A DNA stretch of 64,000 nucleotides from Burkholderiaceae bacterium (GTDB taxonomy: Bacteria; Pseudomonadota; Gammaproteobacteria; Burkholderiales; Burkholderiaceae_C). Numbering within the stretch: the first letter of the stretch is position 1; each line of letters starts with the position of its first letter. Below the pieces are notes generated by a model. That model was given only the letters and a program-made list of their open reading frames with translations. It did no database searches and was not told the DNA's origin. Made by a program: the position numbers and the translations under genes. Of this stretch, positions 44,007-53,517 are shown piece by piece. The stretch is from NCBI GenBank assembly GCA_024235915.1, contig JACKLO010000008.1, positions 248,001 through 312,000 on the forward strand. Direction: 5' to 3'.

Positions 44007-45638
44007 TCAACGAGCGAAGCGCTCGCGCAGCTTGAGCTTCCAGAACTTGCCGGTGCTGGTGCGCGGAATCGCGTCGATCAACTCGTAGCGATCGGGGCAC
44101 TGCCACTTCGCGAACCCGGCGCTCATCAGGTGTACGCGCATCAACTCAGGCTCGAACACAGCCCCGGGCTTGAGCACCAGGCAGGCCAGCGGTCGTTCGC
44201 TCCAGCGCTCGTCGGGGATCGCGATCACCGCCGCCTCGGCCACCGCCGGGTGGCTCATCAGGGCGTTCTCCAGGTCCACCGAGCTGATCCACTCGCCGCC
44301 AGACTTGATCAGATCCTTGCTGCGGTCGGTGATGCGCAGGAAACCGAGTTCGTCCAGCGTGGCCACGTCGCCGGTGCGCAGCCAGCCGTCGGCGCTGAAC
44401 TTGTCGGCTGGAGATCCGACCCCGTGGTACGCCCCGGTGATGAACGGCCCGCGCACCTGGATCTCGCCCATGCTGCGGCCATCGTGCGGCACGACGGCAC
44501 CCAGCTCGTCACACAGGCGCAGGTCCACCAGGGGCACGGTCACGCCGGCCATCGCGGCGCGGCGGTAGCGCTCGTCGACACCGGCGTCCTGCAGTTCCAC
44601 GCGCGGGTAGGACACGGTGGCCAGCGGTGAGGTCTCGGTCATGCCCCAGCCCTGCTGCAGCCACACACCGTGGCGGTCGAAGGCGCGGATCAGCGATTCC
44701 GGCACCGCCGCCCCGCCCACCAGCGATCGCAGGCCCTGCGGCATGCGCCAGCGGCCGGGCTGTTCGGTCAGCGCGCGCTCGTAGGCCTGGATCATCGTCA
44801 GCCAGATCGTCGGCACGCCCAGGGCCAGCGTGGGCGGTTCCATCTGCATCAGGTCCAGCAGGTCGTCGGCGTGCAGGTGCGGGCCAGGAAACACCAGCTT
44901 GCTGCCGGCCATGACGGCGCCGTAGGGGGTGCCCCAGGCATTGGCGTGGAACATCGGCGCCACGGGCAGCAGCACGTCGGTGTTCTTCAGGCCCCAGTGG
45001 TCGCCCATGCAGCCCACCAGCGCATGCAGGATGGTGGAGCGGTGCGAATACACCACGCCCTTGGCGCTGCCGGTGGTGCCCGAGGTGTGGCACATCGACA
45101 CCGGCGCGTGTTCGTCGTGCGGCACGAACGTGAATCCGTCGGGGTCGGCGGCGGCCAGCAGCGCCTCGTAGTCGTCGCAGCCGGGCGCGGTCTCGGGCAC
45201 CGGCGCGCCGGAGAACGGGAAGACGATCACGCGCTCGAAGCGGTGGTGCGCCATCACCTGCTGCGCCAGCGGCCACAGGATGTCGTCGACGATCAGGAAG
45301 CGGTCACCGGCGTCCGCGGCGATGGCGCCGATCTCACCCGGCGCCAGGCGCAGGTTCAGCGTTTGCATCACGCCACCGGCGGCGGGAATGCCGAAGTAGG
45401 CCTCCAGGTGCGCGTGGTGGTTCCAGCACAGCGTGGCCACCACGTCGCCGGGCTTCAGGCTCAGCCGCTGCAGTGCCGACGCGAGCGCACGGGTGCGGCG
45501 GTGCCACTGCGCGTAGCTGTGGCGGCGCAGTGACTTGTCCGGCAGGCGCGAGACGATCTCCTGCGCGGCGAATGTCTGCCCCGCCCGCGCCAGCAGCCCG
45601 TTCAATGACAGGCCCACGTCCATCATGGTCGACTGCAT
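44007..45638 (-). CDS. Fatty acid--CoA ligase (AMP-forming, AcsM/FadD-like)
   Basis: 543 residues. ANL motifs: P-loop CHTSGTTGSAKGVVYSHRS, MFHANAWGTPYG, the A5 motif QQGWGMTETSPLA, GDVATLDELGFLRITDRSKD and the catalytic Lys in PRTSTGKFWKLKL. It activates a fatty or other carboxylic acid to its CoA thioester. The sequence resembles medium/long-chain ligases of Burkholderiales. No neighbours of beta-oxidation are present. Convergent with cysD, 16 bases apart. Confidence 0.88.
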   Translation of the reverse strand: MQSTMMDVGLSLNGLLARAGQTFAAQEIVSRLPDKSLRRHSYAQWHRRTRALASALQRLSLKPGDVVATLCWNHHAHLEAYFGIPAAGGVMQTLNLRLAPGEIGAIAADAGDRFLIVDDILWPLAQQVMAHHRFERVIVFPFSGAPVPETAPGCDDYEALLAAADPDGFTFVPHDEHAPVSMCHTSGTTGSAKGVVYSHRSTILHALVGCMGDHWGLKNTDVLLPVAPMFHANAWGTPYGAVMAGSKLVFPGPHLHADDLLDLMQMEPPTLALGVPTIWLTMIQAYERALTEQPGRWRMPQGLRSLVGGAAVPESLIRAFDRHGVWLQQGWGMTETSPLATVSYPRVELQDAGVDERYRRAAMAGVTVPLVDLRLCDELGAVVPHDGRSMGEIQVRGPFITGAYHGVGSPADKFSADGWLRTGDVATLDELGFLRITDRSKDLIKSGGEWISSVDLENALMSHPAVAEAAVIAIPDERWSERPLACLVLKPGAVFEPELMRVHLMSAGFAKWQCPDRYELIDAIPRTSTGKFWKLKLRERFAR

Positions 45639-45669
45639 CGCGGCTCCTGGTGGGTGATTCAGCGGCGGC

Positions 45670-46224
45670 TCAGCGGGTGGGTGGCAGCACCAGCTTGATC
45701 AAGGCATGGAAGCGTTCGTAGAACGCCGGGTCGCGCACCGTCTCCACGCCCACCTTGACCAGCGAATCCTCGGTGGACCCCATGGGCAGCGAGATCGAGC
45801 CGATGGCGCTGACGCCGAGGCTCGACGACGAGGTGGACTTCTTGACCACGTACTGGTCCTCCCAGGCCGTGACATAGGCGCTGGCCGCGCGGTCGGTGGC
45901 ATCGTCGGGCACGCAGGTGACCTGCAGCTTGAGCTCGACGTGCCGGTCCTTCTCCGGCTGGAAGAACTTGCTGCCCACCAGCACCACGCGGTCGTTGCGC
46001 GACAGCACATAGCCCTGGCTCAGCAGCGCGCGGCGCGCACCTTCGCAGACGTCTTCGGCGCCCCGGGGGTAGCGGTGAGCGTGCGACGAAGCGGCATCGA
46101 AGCGTTCGCTCAGGTACACCGGCGGTGGCGGGTCGGCCAGCGTGGGGAGTTCCGGCACGGCGCAGCCACCTGCCATCACGGCCAGGGTGGCCACCAAGCC
46201 GGCCCGCAAGGCGGCAGCACGCAT
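45670..46224 (-). CDS. DUF2242 family lipoprotein
   Basis: 184 residues with a lipobox (LAVMAGGC, Cys 21). The rest matches my memory of DUF2242 proteins: CEGARRALLSQGYVLSRND, FFQPEKDRHVELKLQVTCVP and a Ser-rich SVGVS-type stretch near STSSSSLGVSAIGSISLP. Outer-membrane lipoproteins of unknown role, restricted to betaproteobacteria and relatives. The start overlaps the polA stop by one base (TGATG), so it is probably co-transcribed with polA. Confidence 0.78.
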   Translation of the reverse strand: MRAAALRAGLVATLAVMAGGCAVPELPTLADPPPPVYLSERFDAASSHAHRYPRGAEDVCEGARRALLSQGYVLSRNDRVVLVGSKFFQPEKDRHVELKLQVTCVPDDATDRAASAYVTAWEDQYVVKKSTSSSSLGVSAIGSISLPMGSTEDSLVKVGVETVRDPAFYERFHALIKLVLPPTR

Positions 46225-48965
46225 CAGTGCGCCTCGTCCCAGTTCGCCCCGACGCCGACCTCGGCCACCAGCGGCACCTGCAGTTCGGCCACGCCGGCCA
46301 TCAGGCGTGGCACGGCCTCGCGGGCCCAGTCGAGCTCGGCCTCGGGCACTTCGAGGACCAGTTCGTCGTGGACCTGCATGATCATCCGCGTCGCGCGGCC
46401 CTCGCGGTCCAGCGCCTCTTGCACGGCCACCATGGCCAGCTTGATGAGGTCGGCGGCGGTGCCCTGCATCGGCGCGTTGATGGCCTGGCGTTCGGCCGCA
46501 GCGCGGCGTGGGCCGTTGCCGCCCCTGATCTCCGGCAGCCAGACACGGCGGCCGAAGAAGGTCTCCACATAACCCTGCTCCGCCGCCTTGGCCTTGGTCT
46601 CGGCCATGTACTGCCGCACGCCGGCGAAACGCTCGAAGTAGCGCTCGATGTAGTCCTTGGCCGCCTTCTGCTCGATGCCCAGGTTGCTGGCCAGACCAAA
46701 GGCGCCCATGCCGTAGATGAGGCCGAAGTTGATCACCTTGGCATAACGCCGCTGCTCGCCGCTGACGGCATCCAGCGGCACGTTGAAGACCTCGCTGGCG
46801 GTGGCGCGGTGCACGTCGATGCCCTCGGCGAAAGCGCGCAGCAGGCCGGGGTCGCTGCTGATGTGGGCCATGATGCGCAGCTCGATCTGGCTGTAGTCGG
46901 CCGAGACGATGCGGTGGCCCGCCGGCGCGACGAACGCCTCGCGCACGCGCCGGCCTTCGGCCGTGCGGATCGGGATGTTCTGCAGATTGGGGTCGTTGCT
47001 GGCCAGCCGGCCCGTGACCGCCACCGCCTGCGCGTAGTTGGTGTGCACACGGCCGGTGGCCGGGTTGACCATCAGCGGCAGCTTGTCGGTGTAGGTGCCC
47101 TTGAGCTTGGCCAGGCTGCGGTGCTCCAGGATGCGCGCTGGCAGCGGATAGTCGGCGGCCAGTTCCTGCAGCACCTCTTCATCCGTGCTCGGCGCGCCGC
47201 TGGCGGTCTTCTTCTTCACCGGCAGGCCCAGTTTGCCGAACAGGATCTCGCCGATCTGCTTGGGGCTGCCCAGGTTGAAGGGCTGGCCGGCGATGTCATA
47301 GGCCTCCTGCTCGAGCGCCACCATGCGCTCGGCCAGTGCCTTGCTCTGCGCCGCCAGCACGCCGGCGTCCACCAGCACACCATGGCGTTCGATGCGCTGC
47401 AGCACCTGCATGGCCGGCATCTCGATGCGTTCGTACACCGTGGCCAGCCGGCCTTCGGCCTGCAGGCGCGGCCACAGCGTCTGGTGCACCTGCAACGCCA
47501 TCTCGCTGTCCTCGCCGCTGTAGGTGGTGGCGGTAGCCACGTCCACCTGCGCGAACGGGATCTGGTGCGCGCCCTTGCCGCACAAGTCCTCGTAGCTGAG
47601 GCCCTTGCGGCCCAGGTGGCGCTCGGCCAGTTTCTCCAGGCTGTGGCCCAGGTGCGCTTCGAGCACGTAGCTCTGCAGCATGGTGTCGTGGGCCACGCCG
47701 TGCAAGGCGATGCCATGGTTGGCGAAGACGTGCAGGTCGTACTTCAGGTTCTGGCCGACCTTGGGCCGATGGACGTCCTCCAGCCAGGGCTTCAGCGCGG
47801 CGAGCACGTCGCCCAGTGGCAGTTGCTCGGGCGCGTCGGGCCCGGTGTGGCCGGTGGGCACATAGGCGGCGCGACCCGGCTCGACGGCGAAGCTGATGCC
47901 CACGATGCGCGCGGCCATCGGGTCCAGCGAATCGGTCTCGGTGTCCACCGCGGCCAGGTCGGCCGCCATCAGGCGCTCGACCCAGGCCTGCAGACGCTCC
48001 ATCGTGGTGACCGTCTCGTACTCGCGCGCCAGTTCGGTCTTCGGCGCAACGGCTTCGGCCGCGTTCGGCGCCGGGGTGCCCAGGCCGAGATCGCTCTCGA
48101 GTTCACGCTTCCAGGTGCGGAAGCCCAGCCGTTCGTAGAACGCCAGCAAGCCTTCACGCTGCACCGGCCCCAGGGCCAGCCCTTCCAGCGCCGGCCAACC
48201 AGGCACGTGGCCATCCAGGTCGCAGTCCGTCACCACCGTGATCAGCTTGCGCCCGGTGGGCAGCCAGTCCAGCGCCTTGCGCAGGTTCTCGCCGGCCACG
48301 CCCTTGATGGACTCTGCCGCCGCCACCACACCGTCGAGGCTGCCGTGTTCGCCGATCCACTTCACGGCCGTCTTCGGGCCCACCTTGTCGACGCCCGGCA
48401 CGTTGTCCACGGTGTCGCCGATCAGCGTCAGGTAGTCGACGATGCGGTCCGGCGGCACACCGAACTTGGCCAGCACGCCGGCTTCGTCCAGCAGTTCCGG
48501 CGGCTTGGCCATGGTGTTGATGAGGCTGACCTGCGGCGTCACCAGCTGGGCCAGGTCCTTGTCGCCGGTGGAGATCATCACCCGGTGCCCACCGGCGGCC
48601 GCAGCGCGGGCCAGCGTGCCGATGGCGTCGTCGGCCTCGATGCCGGGCACCACCAGCACCGGCCAGCCGAGCAGGCGCACCACCTCGTGGATGGGTTCGA
48701 TCTGCGCCCTCAGGTCGTCGGGCATGGGGGCGCGGTTGGCCTTGTACTCGGGGTACCAGTCGTCCCGGAAGGTGGAGCCGCTGGCGTCGAACACGCAGGC
48801 GGCGTGCTCCGCCGGGTAGCGTTCGCGCAGCCACTTCATCATCGCCACCATGCCGTGGATGGCGCCGGTGGGCTGGCCGTCGGGCGAGCGCAGGTCCGGC
48901 ATCGCGTGGTAGGCGCGGTACAGGTAGCTGGAGCCGTCGACCAGCAGCATCAAGGGAGCGTCCAT
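46224..48965 (-). CDS. polA: DNA polymerase I
   Basis: 913 residues with all three domains. The 5'-3' exonuclease (about 1-290) has LLVDGSSYLYRAYHAMP, CVFDASGSTFRD and STGDKDLAQLV. The 3'-5' exonuclease (about 320-520) has AAVDTETDSLDPM and a later YSGEDSEMAL. The polymerase has SADYSQIELRIMAHIS, RYAKVINFGLIYGMGAFGLA and the C-terminal MQVHDELVLEVPE. Repairs gaps and removes RNA primers. Both exonuclease sites look intact. Confidence 0.95.
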   Translation of the reverse strand: MDAPLMLLVDGSSYLYRAYHAMPDLRSPDGQPTGAIHGMVAMMKWLRERYPAEHAACVFDASGSTFRDDWYPEYKANRAPMPDDLRAQIEPIHEVVRLLGWPVLVVPGIEADDAIGTLARAAAAGGHRVMISTGDKDLAQLVTPQVSLINTMAKPPELLDEAGVLAKFGVPPDRIVDYLTLIGDTVDNVPGVDKVGPKTAVKWIGEHGSLDGVVAAAESIKGVAGENLRKALDWLPTGRKLITVVTDCDLDGHVPGWPALEGLALGPVQREGLLAFYERLGFRTWKRELESDLGLGTPAPNAAEAVAPKTELAREYETVTTMERLQAWVERLMAADLAAVDTETDSLDPMAARIVGISFAVEPGRAAYVPTGHTGPDAPEQLPLGDVLAALKPWLEDVHRPKVGQNLKYDLHVFANHGIALHGVAHDTMLQSYVLEAHLGHSLEKLAERHLGRKGLSYEDLCGKGAHQIPFAQVDVATATTYSGEDSEMALQVHQTLWPRLQAEGRLATVYERIEMPAMQVLQRIERHGVLVDAGVLAAQSKALAERMVALEQEAYDIAGQPFNLGSPKQIGEILFGKLGLPVKKKTASGAPSTDEEVLQELAADYPLPARILEHRSLAKLKGTYTDKLPLMVNPATGRVHTNYAQAVAVTGRLASNDPNLQNIPIRTAEGRRVREAFVAPAGHRIVSADYSQIELRIMAHISSDPGLLRAFAEGIDVHRATASEVFNVPLDAVSGEQRRYAKVINFGLIYGMGAFGLASNLGIEQKAAKDYIERYFERFAGVRQYMAETKAKAAEQGYVETFFGRRVWLPEIRGGNGPRRAAAERQAINAPMQGTAADLIKLAMVAVQEALDREGRATRMIMQVHDELVLEVPEAELDWAREAVPRLMAGVAELQVPLVAEVGVGANWDEAH

Positions 48966-48999
48966 CGGGGGATTGTGGCGCGGCTCGTAGAATCAACCC

Positions 49000-49287
49000 A
49001 TGGTACGCGCGACAACCGCCACCTTGCTGCTCCTGGCATCGCTGGCCCCTCTGGCACCCTCGGTGGCCTCGGCAACGCCGGAGCCTGTCGTGCAGCGCAG
49101 CGTGCAGGAAGACGAGCACGTGCGCATCGAAGAATTGCGTGTGCGTGGCGTCAACCAGCGCCTGGTGGTGCGGCCCAAGGCGGCCAGCGCACCCGAGTAC
49201 GAGATCCTGCCGGCGGACCCCGGCCGCGACGCCGCCCAGGACCGGCGCAGTGGCGGCCAGCGCGTCTGGCGGCTGCTCTCGTTCTGA
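49000..49287 (+). CDS. DUF2782-like small exported protein
   Basis: 95 residues: signal peptide (LLLLASLAPLAPSVASA), then EDEHVRIEELRVRGVNQRLV, APEYEILPADPG and the ending GQRVWRLLSF, the layout of DUF2782 proteins. Such genes commonly lie next to polA and thrB in betaproteobacteria and gammaproteobacteria. Function unknown. Divergent from polA by 34 bases and 14 bases ahead of thrB, so it is probably in the thrB operon. Confidence 0.75.
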   Translation: MVRATTATLLLLASLAPLAPSVASATPEPVVQRSVQEDEHVRIEELRVRGVNQRLVVRPKAASAPEYEILPADPGRDAAQDRRSGGQRVWRLLSF

Positions 49288-49301
49288 GCGCCGAGGCCGC
49301 C

Positions 49302-50282
49302 ATGGCCGTCTACACCCCCGTCCCGGAGGACGATGTGCGTGCGCTCGTGGCCCGGCTGGGCCTGGGGCGCCTGACACGCTTCGAAGGCATCCGCGGCGGC
49401 ATCGAGAACAGCAACTGGTTCGTCGACACCGCAGGGGGGGCCGGGCCTGGACACTTCGTGCTGACGGTCTTCGAACGCCTGCAGCCCAAAGAACTGCCCT
49501 ACTACCTGGGGCTGATGCAGCACCTGGCCGCCCGCGGCATCCCGGTGCCCGACCCGCAACCTGACGCCAACGGAGCGCTGCAGTTCACTTTGCAGGGCAA
49601 ACCCGCCGCCCTGTTGACCCGCCTGCCCGGCAGCCACCGGCTGGCACCGGATCTGCACCACTGCACCCAGGTGGGCGCGGTGCTGGCGCGTCTGCACCTG
49701 GCCGCCCGCGACCTTCACCACGAGCAGGCCCATCCGCGTGGGCTGGCCTGGTGGGAAGAGACCGTACCGACCGTGCTGCCGCACCTGGACGCCGACCTTG
49801 CCGGTCTGCTGCGTGACGAACTGGCCTTCCAGCAGGCCGTGGCCGGTTCGGCCGACGCGCTGGCGCTGCCGCGCGGCCCCATCCATGCGGACCTGTTCCG
49901 CGACAACGTGATGTTCGACGGCCTGCCGGCGCACGAGAAGCTCACCGGCCTGCTGGACTTCTTCTTTGCCGGCACCGACGCCTGGCTGTTCGACATCGCC
50001 GTGTGCCTGAACGACTGGTGCATCGACCTGGACAGCGGCCGGCTGGACGAGACACGCGCAGGCGCCTTCGTCGCCGCCTATGTCGCCGAGCGCTCGCTGA
50101 CCCCGGCCGAACACCGGCTGATGCCGGCGATGTTGCGAGCCGCCGCCTTCCGCTTCTGGCTGTCCCGCCTGTGGGACCTGCACCTGCCGCGCCCCGCGGC
50201 GCTGCTCAAGCCCCACGATCCCACGCATTTCGAGCGTGTGCTGCGCGAGCGCATCGCGCGCCCGTGGCACCCGCCCACCTGA
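49302..50282 (+). CDS. thrB: Homoserine kinase (ThrB, choline-kinase-like type)
   Basis: 326 residues from ATG 49302. Phosphotransferase fold with GGIENSNWFVDT near the ATP site, the catalytic loop PIHADLFRDNVMFD (Asp as base) and LLDFFFAGTDAWLFDIAV (metal ligand). This is the form of homoserine kinase used by proteobacteria such as Pseudomonas and Burkholderia rather than the GHMP-type of E. coli. Threonine biosynthesis. The DUF2782 and BPSS1780 neighbours are typical. Confidence 0.9.
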   Translation: MAVYTPVPEDDVRALVARLGLGRLTRFEGIRGGIENSNWFVDTAGGAGPGHFVLTVFERLQPKELPYYLGLMQHLAARGIPVPDPQPDANGALQFTLQGKPAALLTRLPGSHRLAPDLHHCTQVGAVLARLHLAARDLHHEQAHPRGLAWWEETVPTVLPHLDADLAGLLRDELAFQQAVAGSADALALPRGPIHADLFRDNVMFDGLPAHEKLTGLLDFFFAGTDAWLFDIAVCLNDWCIDLDSGRLDETRAGAFVAAYVAERSLTPAEHRLMPAMLRAAAFRFWLSRLWDLHLPRPAALLKPHDPTHFERVLRERIARPWHPPT

Positions 50283-50288
50283 ACCTGC

Positions 50289-51113
50289 ATGTCGCTGTCC
50301 CTCAAGACCCCCCATCCGGCCCGTGGTGCGCAGTGGGCCCGTGATGCCTTCCGCCTTTTTGCGCGCCGGCCGATGGCCTTTGCCGGCCTCTTCTTCGTCT
50401 TCCTGTTCGCCGCGCTGATGATCGGCCTGGTGCCCGTCATCGGGCCGTTGCTGCAGATGGCCATGCTGCCGATGTTGTCGCTGGGTTTCATGGTGGCCTC
50501 GGCCTCGGCGCTGCAGGGCGGGCCGGTGCACCCGGGGCAATTCGTCGAGCCGCTGGGCGGCAACCCGCAGCGCCGCAGCCGTCTGCTGGCCCTTTGCCTG
50601 GCCTACGGCGTGGCTGCTGTCGGTGTGCTGCTGCTGGCCAACGTGGTCTCCGGCGGCCAGCTGGGCGAACTGCAGCGCCTGGTGGGCACAGGTGACGCTT
50701 CCCAGCCCGACATCGACGCGATGGCCGCCGACCGCGGTGTCTTCACCGGCACGGTGTTCGCGCTGCTGGCAGCCGGCGTGCTGTCGGTGCCCTTCTGGCA
50801 TGCGCCGGCGCTGGTCTACTGGGGCGGCCAGGGCGTGGCGCAGTCGCTGTTCTCCAGCACGCTGGCCGTCTGGCGAGCCAAAGGCGCGTTCCTGGTCTAC
50901 GCGCTGGTCTGGTTCGGCATGGCGGCGGCCTCAGGTCTGGTCACGGCGCTGCTGCTGGGCCTGCTGGGGGCGCCGCAGCTCGTGGGGCTGATGGCCCTGG
51001 TCTTCGGCCTGATCTTCTCCACCGCCTTCTACGTGTCGCTGGTGTTCAGCTTCCACGACAGTTTCGGCCAGGCCCGGGAAGCGGAGGCCGATAGGCCTGC
51101 CGCAAACACCTGA
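50289..51113 (+). CDS. BPSS1780 family membrane protein
   Basis: 274 residues with about six hydrophobic helices, beginning GAQWARDAFRLFARRPMAFA, typical of this Burkholderiales family. Inner-membrane protein of unknown function found after thrB. Starts 6 bases after the thrB stop, so the same operon. Ends 3 bases before the convergent uvrD stop. Confidence 0.82.
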   Translation: MSLSLKTPHPARGAQWARDAFRLFARRPMAFAGLFFVFLFAALMIGLVPVIGPLLQMAMLPMLSLGFMVASASALQGGPVHPGQFVEPLGGNPQRRSRLLALCLAYGVAAVGVLLLANVVSGGQLGELQRLVGTGDASQPDIDAMAADRGVFTGTVFALLAAGVLSVPFWHAPALVYWGGQGVAQSLFSSTLAVWRAKGAFLVYALVWFGMAAASGLVTALLLGLLGAPQLVGLMALVFGLIFSTAFYVSLVFSFHDSFGQAREAEADRPAANT

Positions 51114-51116
51114 CCC

Positions 51117-53453
51117 TCACTCGATCGGCGTCAGCTTCGCCACCGACAAGGCCAGCCACTTCAGGCCGTGGCGGCCGAAGTTGACCTGGGCACGCGCGTC
51201 GTCGCCCGCACCTTCCAGGGTCAGCAGCACACCCTCACCGAACTTGGTGTGGAACACCGACTGGCCGACCTTCAGCCCATGGCTGCTGCGGGACTGGGCC
51301 ATCGCCGACGGCACCGGCTGCGTCGGCACGCCTTCCACCCGCCCGGCACCGACGATGCCCGACAGCCCGCTGCCGCGCGACCAGGCCTCCTGGTAGCTGC
51401 GCGCATAGCCGCTGCCAAATCCCTGCTGGCGCGGCGTGAGCCACTTCAATGTGTCCTCGGGCAGTTCGTCGAAGAAGCGGCTCTTGACGTTGTAGCGGGT
51501 CTGCCCATGCAGCAGCCGCGTCTGGCTGAAGCTGAGGTAGAGCCGCTGGCGTGCCCGCGTGATGGCCACGTACATCAGCCGCCGCTCTTCCTCCAGCCCG
51601 TCGGCGTCGGACAGCGCGTTCTCGTGCGGGAACAGGCCCTCCTCGACGCCGGTGATGAACACGGCGTCGAACTCCAGGCCCTTGGCACTGTGCACCGTCA
51701 TCAACTGCACCGCGTCGCTGCCGGCCTGGGCCTGGTTGTCGCCGGCCTCCAGGCTGGCATGCGTCAGGAAGGCCGCCAGCGGGCTCATGATCTCGCCGGT
51801 GTCCGCGTCCGGCACCGCCGCAGGCGTGCCGGCCACGCTGTCCGGCACTTGCTCGTCCACCGGCAGCGCCACGGCGTCCTTGCCGAAACCTTCCTGGGTG
51901 ACGAAGGCCTCGGCGGCGTTGACCAGTTCCTCCAGGTTCTCGATCCGGTCCTGGCCTTCGCGGTCGGTGCGGTAGAAGGTGATGAGGCCGGATTCGTCCA
52001 GCATCTGGCGGATGATGTCGCGCAGGGTCTGGCCACGCGTGCGCTCGCGCAGGCCGTCGATCAGCGCCACGAAACCGGTCAATGCCGCGCCCCCACGGCC
52101 GGCGACCGCGCCCACGCTCTGCGCCAGGCTGCGGCCGCTGGCGCGCGCCGCGTCCTGCAGCTGCTCGATGGTGCGTGCGCCGATGCCGCGGGTGGGAAAG
52201 TTCACCACGCGCAGGAAACTGGTGTCGTCGTTGGCGTTCTCCAGCAGGCGCAGGTAGGCCAGCGCATGCTTGACTTCGGCGCGCTCGAAGAAGCGCAGGC
52301 CGCCGTAAACGCGGTACGGGATGCCGGCATTGAACAGCGCGCTCTCGATCACGCGGCTCTGCGCGTTGCTGCGGTAGAGGACGGCGATCTCGGCCAGCGC
52401 GGTGCCGCCGCGGTGCAGTTGCTGCGCTTCGTCGAGCAGCCACTGCGCCTCGGCATAGTCGCTGGTGGCCTCGTGCACGCGCACCGGCTCACCGGCCCCG
52501 GCGTCGGTGCGCAGGTTCTTGCCCAGACGCTGGCGGTTGTGCGCGATCAGCGCGTTGGCCGAATCGAGGATGTTGCCGAAGCTGCGGTAGTTCTGCTCCA
52601 GCTTCACCACCCGCTCGACACGGTACTCGCGCTCGAAATCAGCCATGTTGCCCACGCGCGCGCCACGGAAGGCATAGATGCTCTGGTCGTCGTCGCCGAC
52701 GGCGAAAACCGCCTGCTCGCGCAAAGGCGGAGCGAACATCTTCAGCCACGCGTACTGCAGCCGGTTGGTGTCCTGGAACTCGTCGACCAGCAGGTGCCGG
52801 AAGCGCCGCTGGTAGTGCTCGCGCAGCGCGTCGTTGTCGCGCATCAGCTCGTAGCTGCGCAGAATAAGTTCGGCGAAGTCGACGACACCCTCGCGTTCGC
52901 ACTGCGCTTCGTAGGCCTCATAGACACGCACCAGGGTTCGGCCGTGTTCGTCCCGCACCTCCACGTCACGGGGGCGCAGGCCTTCTTCCTTGCTGCCGGC
53001 GATGAACCAGGTGACCTGCTTGGGCACGAAGCGTTCCTCGTCCAGGCCCATGGCCTTGATGACGCGCTTCACCGCACTGAGCTGGTCGCTGCTGTCCAGG
53101 ATCTGGAAACCCTGCGGCAGGCCGGCGAGCTTCCAATGCGCGCGCAGGAATCGGTTGCACAGGCCATGGAAGGTGCCGATCCACATGCCGCGCACGGCCA
53201 CCGGCAGCATGGTCGACAGGCGCGTGAGCATCTCGCGCGCGGCCTTGTTGGTGAAGGTCACGGCCATCACGCCGCCGGGCGACACCTGGCCGGTCTGCAG
53301 CAGCCAGGCAATGCGCGTGGTCAGCACGCGCGTCTTGCCCGACCCGGCCCCGGCCAGGATCAGTGCCGGCTCCGGCCCCAAGGTCACTGCGGCCAGCTGT
53401 TCGGGGTTCAGGCCCTGCAGCAGGCGGTCGGCGGTGACGGGGGCAATGGACAT
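51117..53453 (-). CDS. uvrD: ATP-dependent DNA helicase UvrD/PcrA
   Basis: 778 residues of superfamily 1 helicase: Walker A ILAGAGSGKTRVLTTRIAWL, motif II LLVDEFQDTNRLQY, motif III GDDDQSIYAFRGA, motif V TVHSAKGLEFDAVFITGVEE and motif VI EERRLMYVAITRARQRLYL. The C-terminal 50 residues (GQSVFHTKFGEGVLL) form the Tudor-like RNA-polymerase-binding domain of UvrD/PcrA. Nucleotide excision and mismatch repair and removal of stalled complexes. Rep would lack that tail, so UvrD is preferred. Confidence 0.92.
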   Translation of the reverse strand: MSIAPVTADRLLQGLNPEQLAAVTLGPEPALILAGAGSGKTRVLTTRIAWLLQTGQVSPGGVMAVTFTNKAAREMLTRLSTMLPVAVRGMWIGTFHGLCNRFLRAHWKLAGLPQGFQILDSSDQLSAVKRVIKAMGLDEERFVPKQVTWFIAGSKEEGLRPRDVEVRDEHGRTLVRVYEAYEAQCEREGVVDFAELILRSYELMRDNDALREHYQRRFRHLLVDEFQDTNRLQYAWLKMFAPPLREQAVFAVGDDDQSIYAFRGARVGNMADFEREYRVERVVKLEQNYRSFGNILDSANALIAHNRQRLGKNLRTDAGAGEPVRVHEATSDYAEAQWLLDEAQQLHRGGTALAEIAVLYRSNAQSRVIESALFNAGIPYRVYGGLRFFERAEVKHALAYLRLLENANDDTSFLRVVNFPTRGIGARTIEQLQDAARASGRSLAQSVGAVAGRGGAALTGFVALIDGLRERTRGQTLRDIIRQMLDESGLITFYRTDREGQDRIENLEELVNAAEAFVTQEGFGKDAVALPVDEQVPDSVAGTPAAVPDADTGEIMSPLAAFLTHASLEAGDNQAQAGSDAVQLMTVHSAKGLEFDAVFITGVEEGLFPHENALSDADGLEEERRLMYVAITRARQRLYLSFSQTRLLHGQTRYNVKSRFFDELPEDTLKWLTPRQQGFGSGYARSYQEAWSRGSGLSGIVGAGRVEGVPTQPVPSAMAQSRSSHGLKVGQSVFHTKFGEGVLLTLEGAGDDARAQVNFGRHGLKWLALSVAKLTPIE

Positions 53454-53499
53454 GGCGGCATTTTAGAAGCCGGCCCTGCCGCGGAAGGCAGCCCACGTT

Positions 53500-53516
53500 C
53501 GCGAGATGACCTCGCG
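53500..53516 (-). terminator. Small hairpin after the hybrid kinase
   Basis: CGCGAG (53500-53505) and CTCGCG (53511-53516) form a 6-bp stem with a 5-base loop, placed directly after the kinase stop on the minus strand and 47 bases before the uvrD start. Weak terminator candidate. Confidence 0.3.
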
Positions 53517-53517
53517 C

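Noticed and set aside
46125..49300. Very long open frame on the plus strand ahead of thrB
   Set aside because: It is antisense to polA and arises from high GC codon bias; it has Gln/His/Arg-rich shadow composition and no domain. Only the part from 49302 is thrB.
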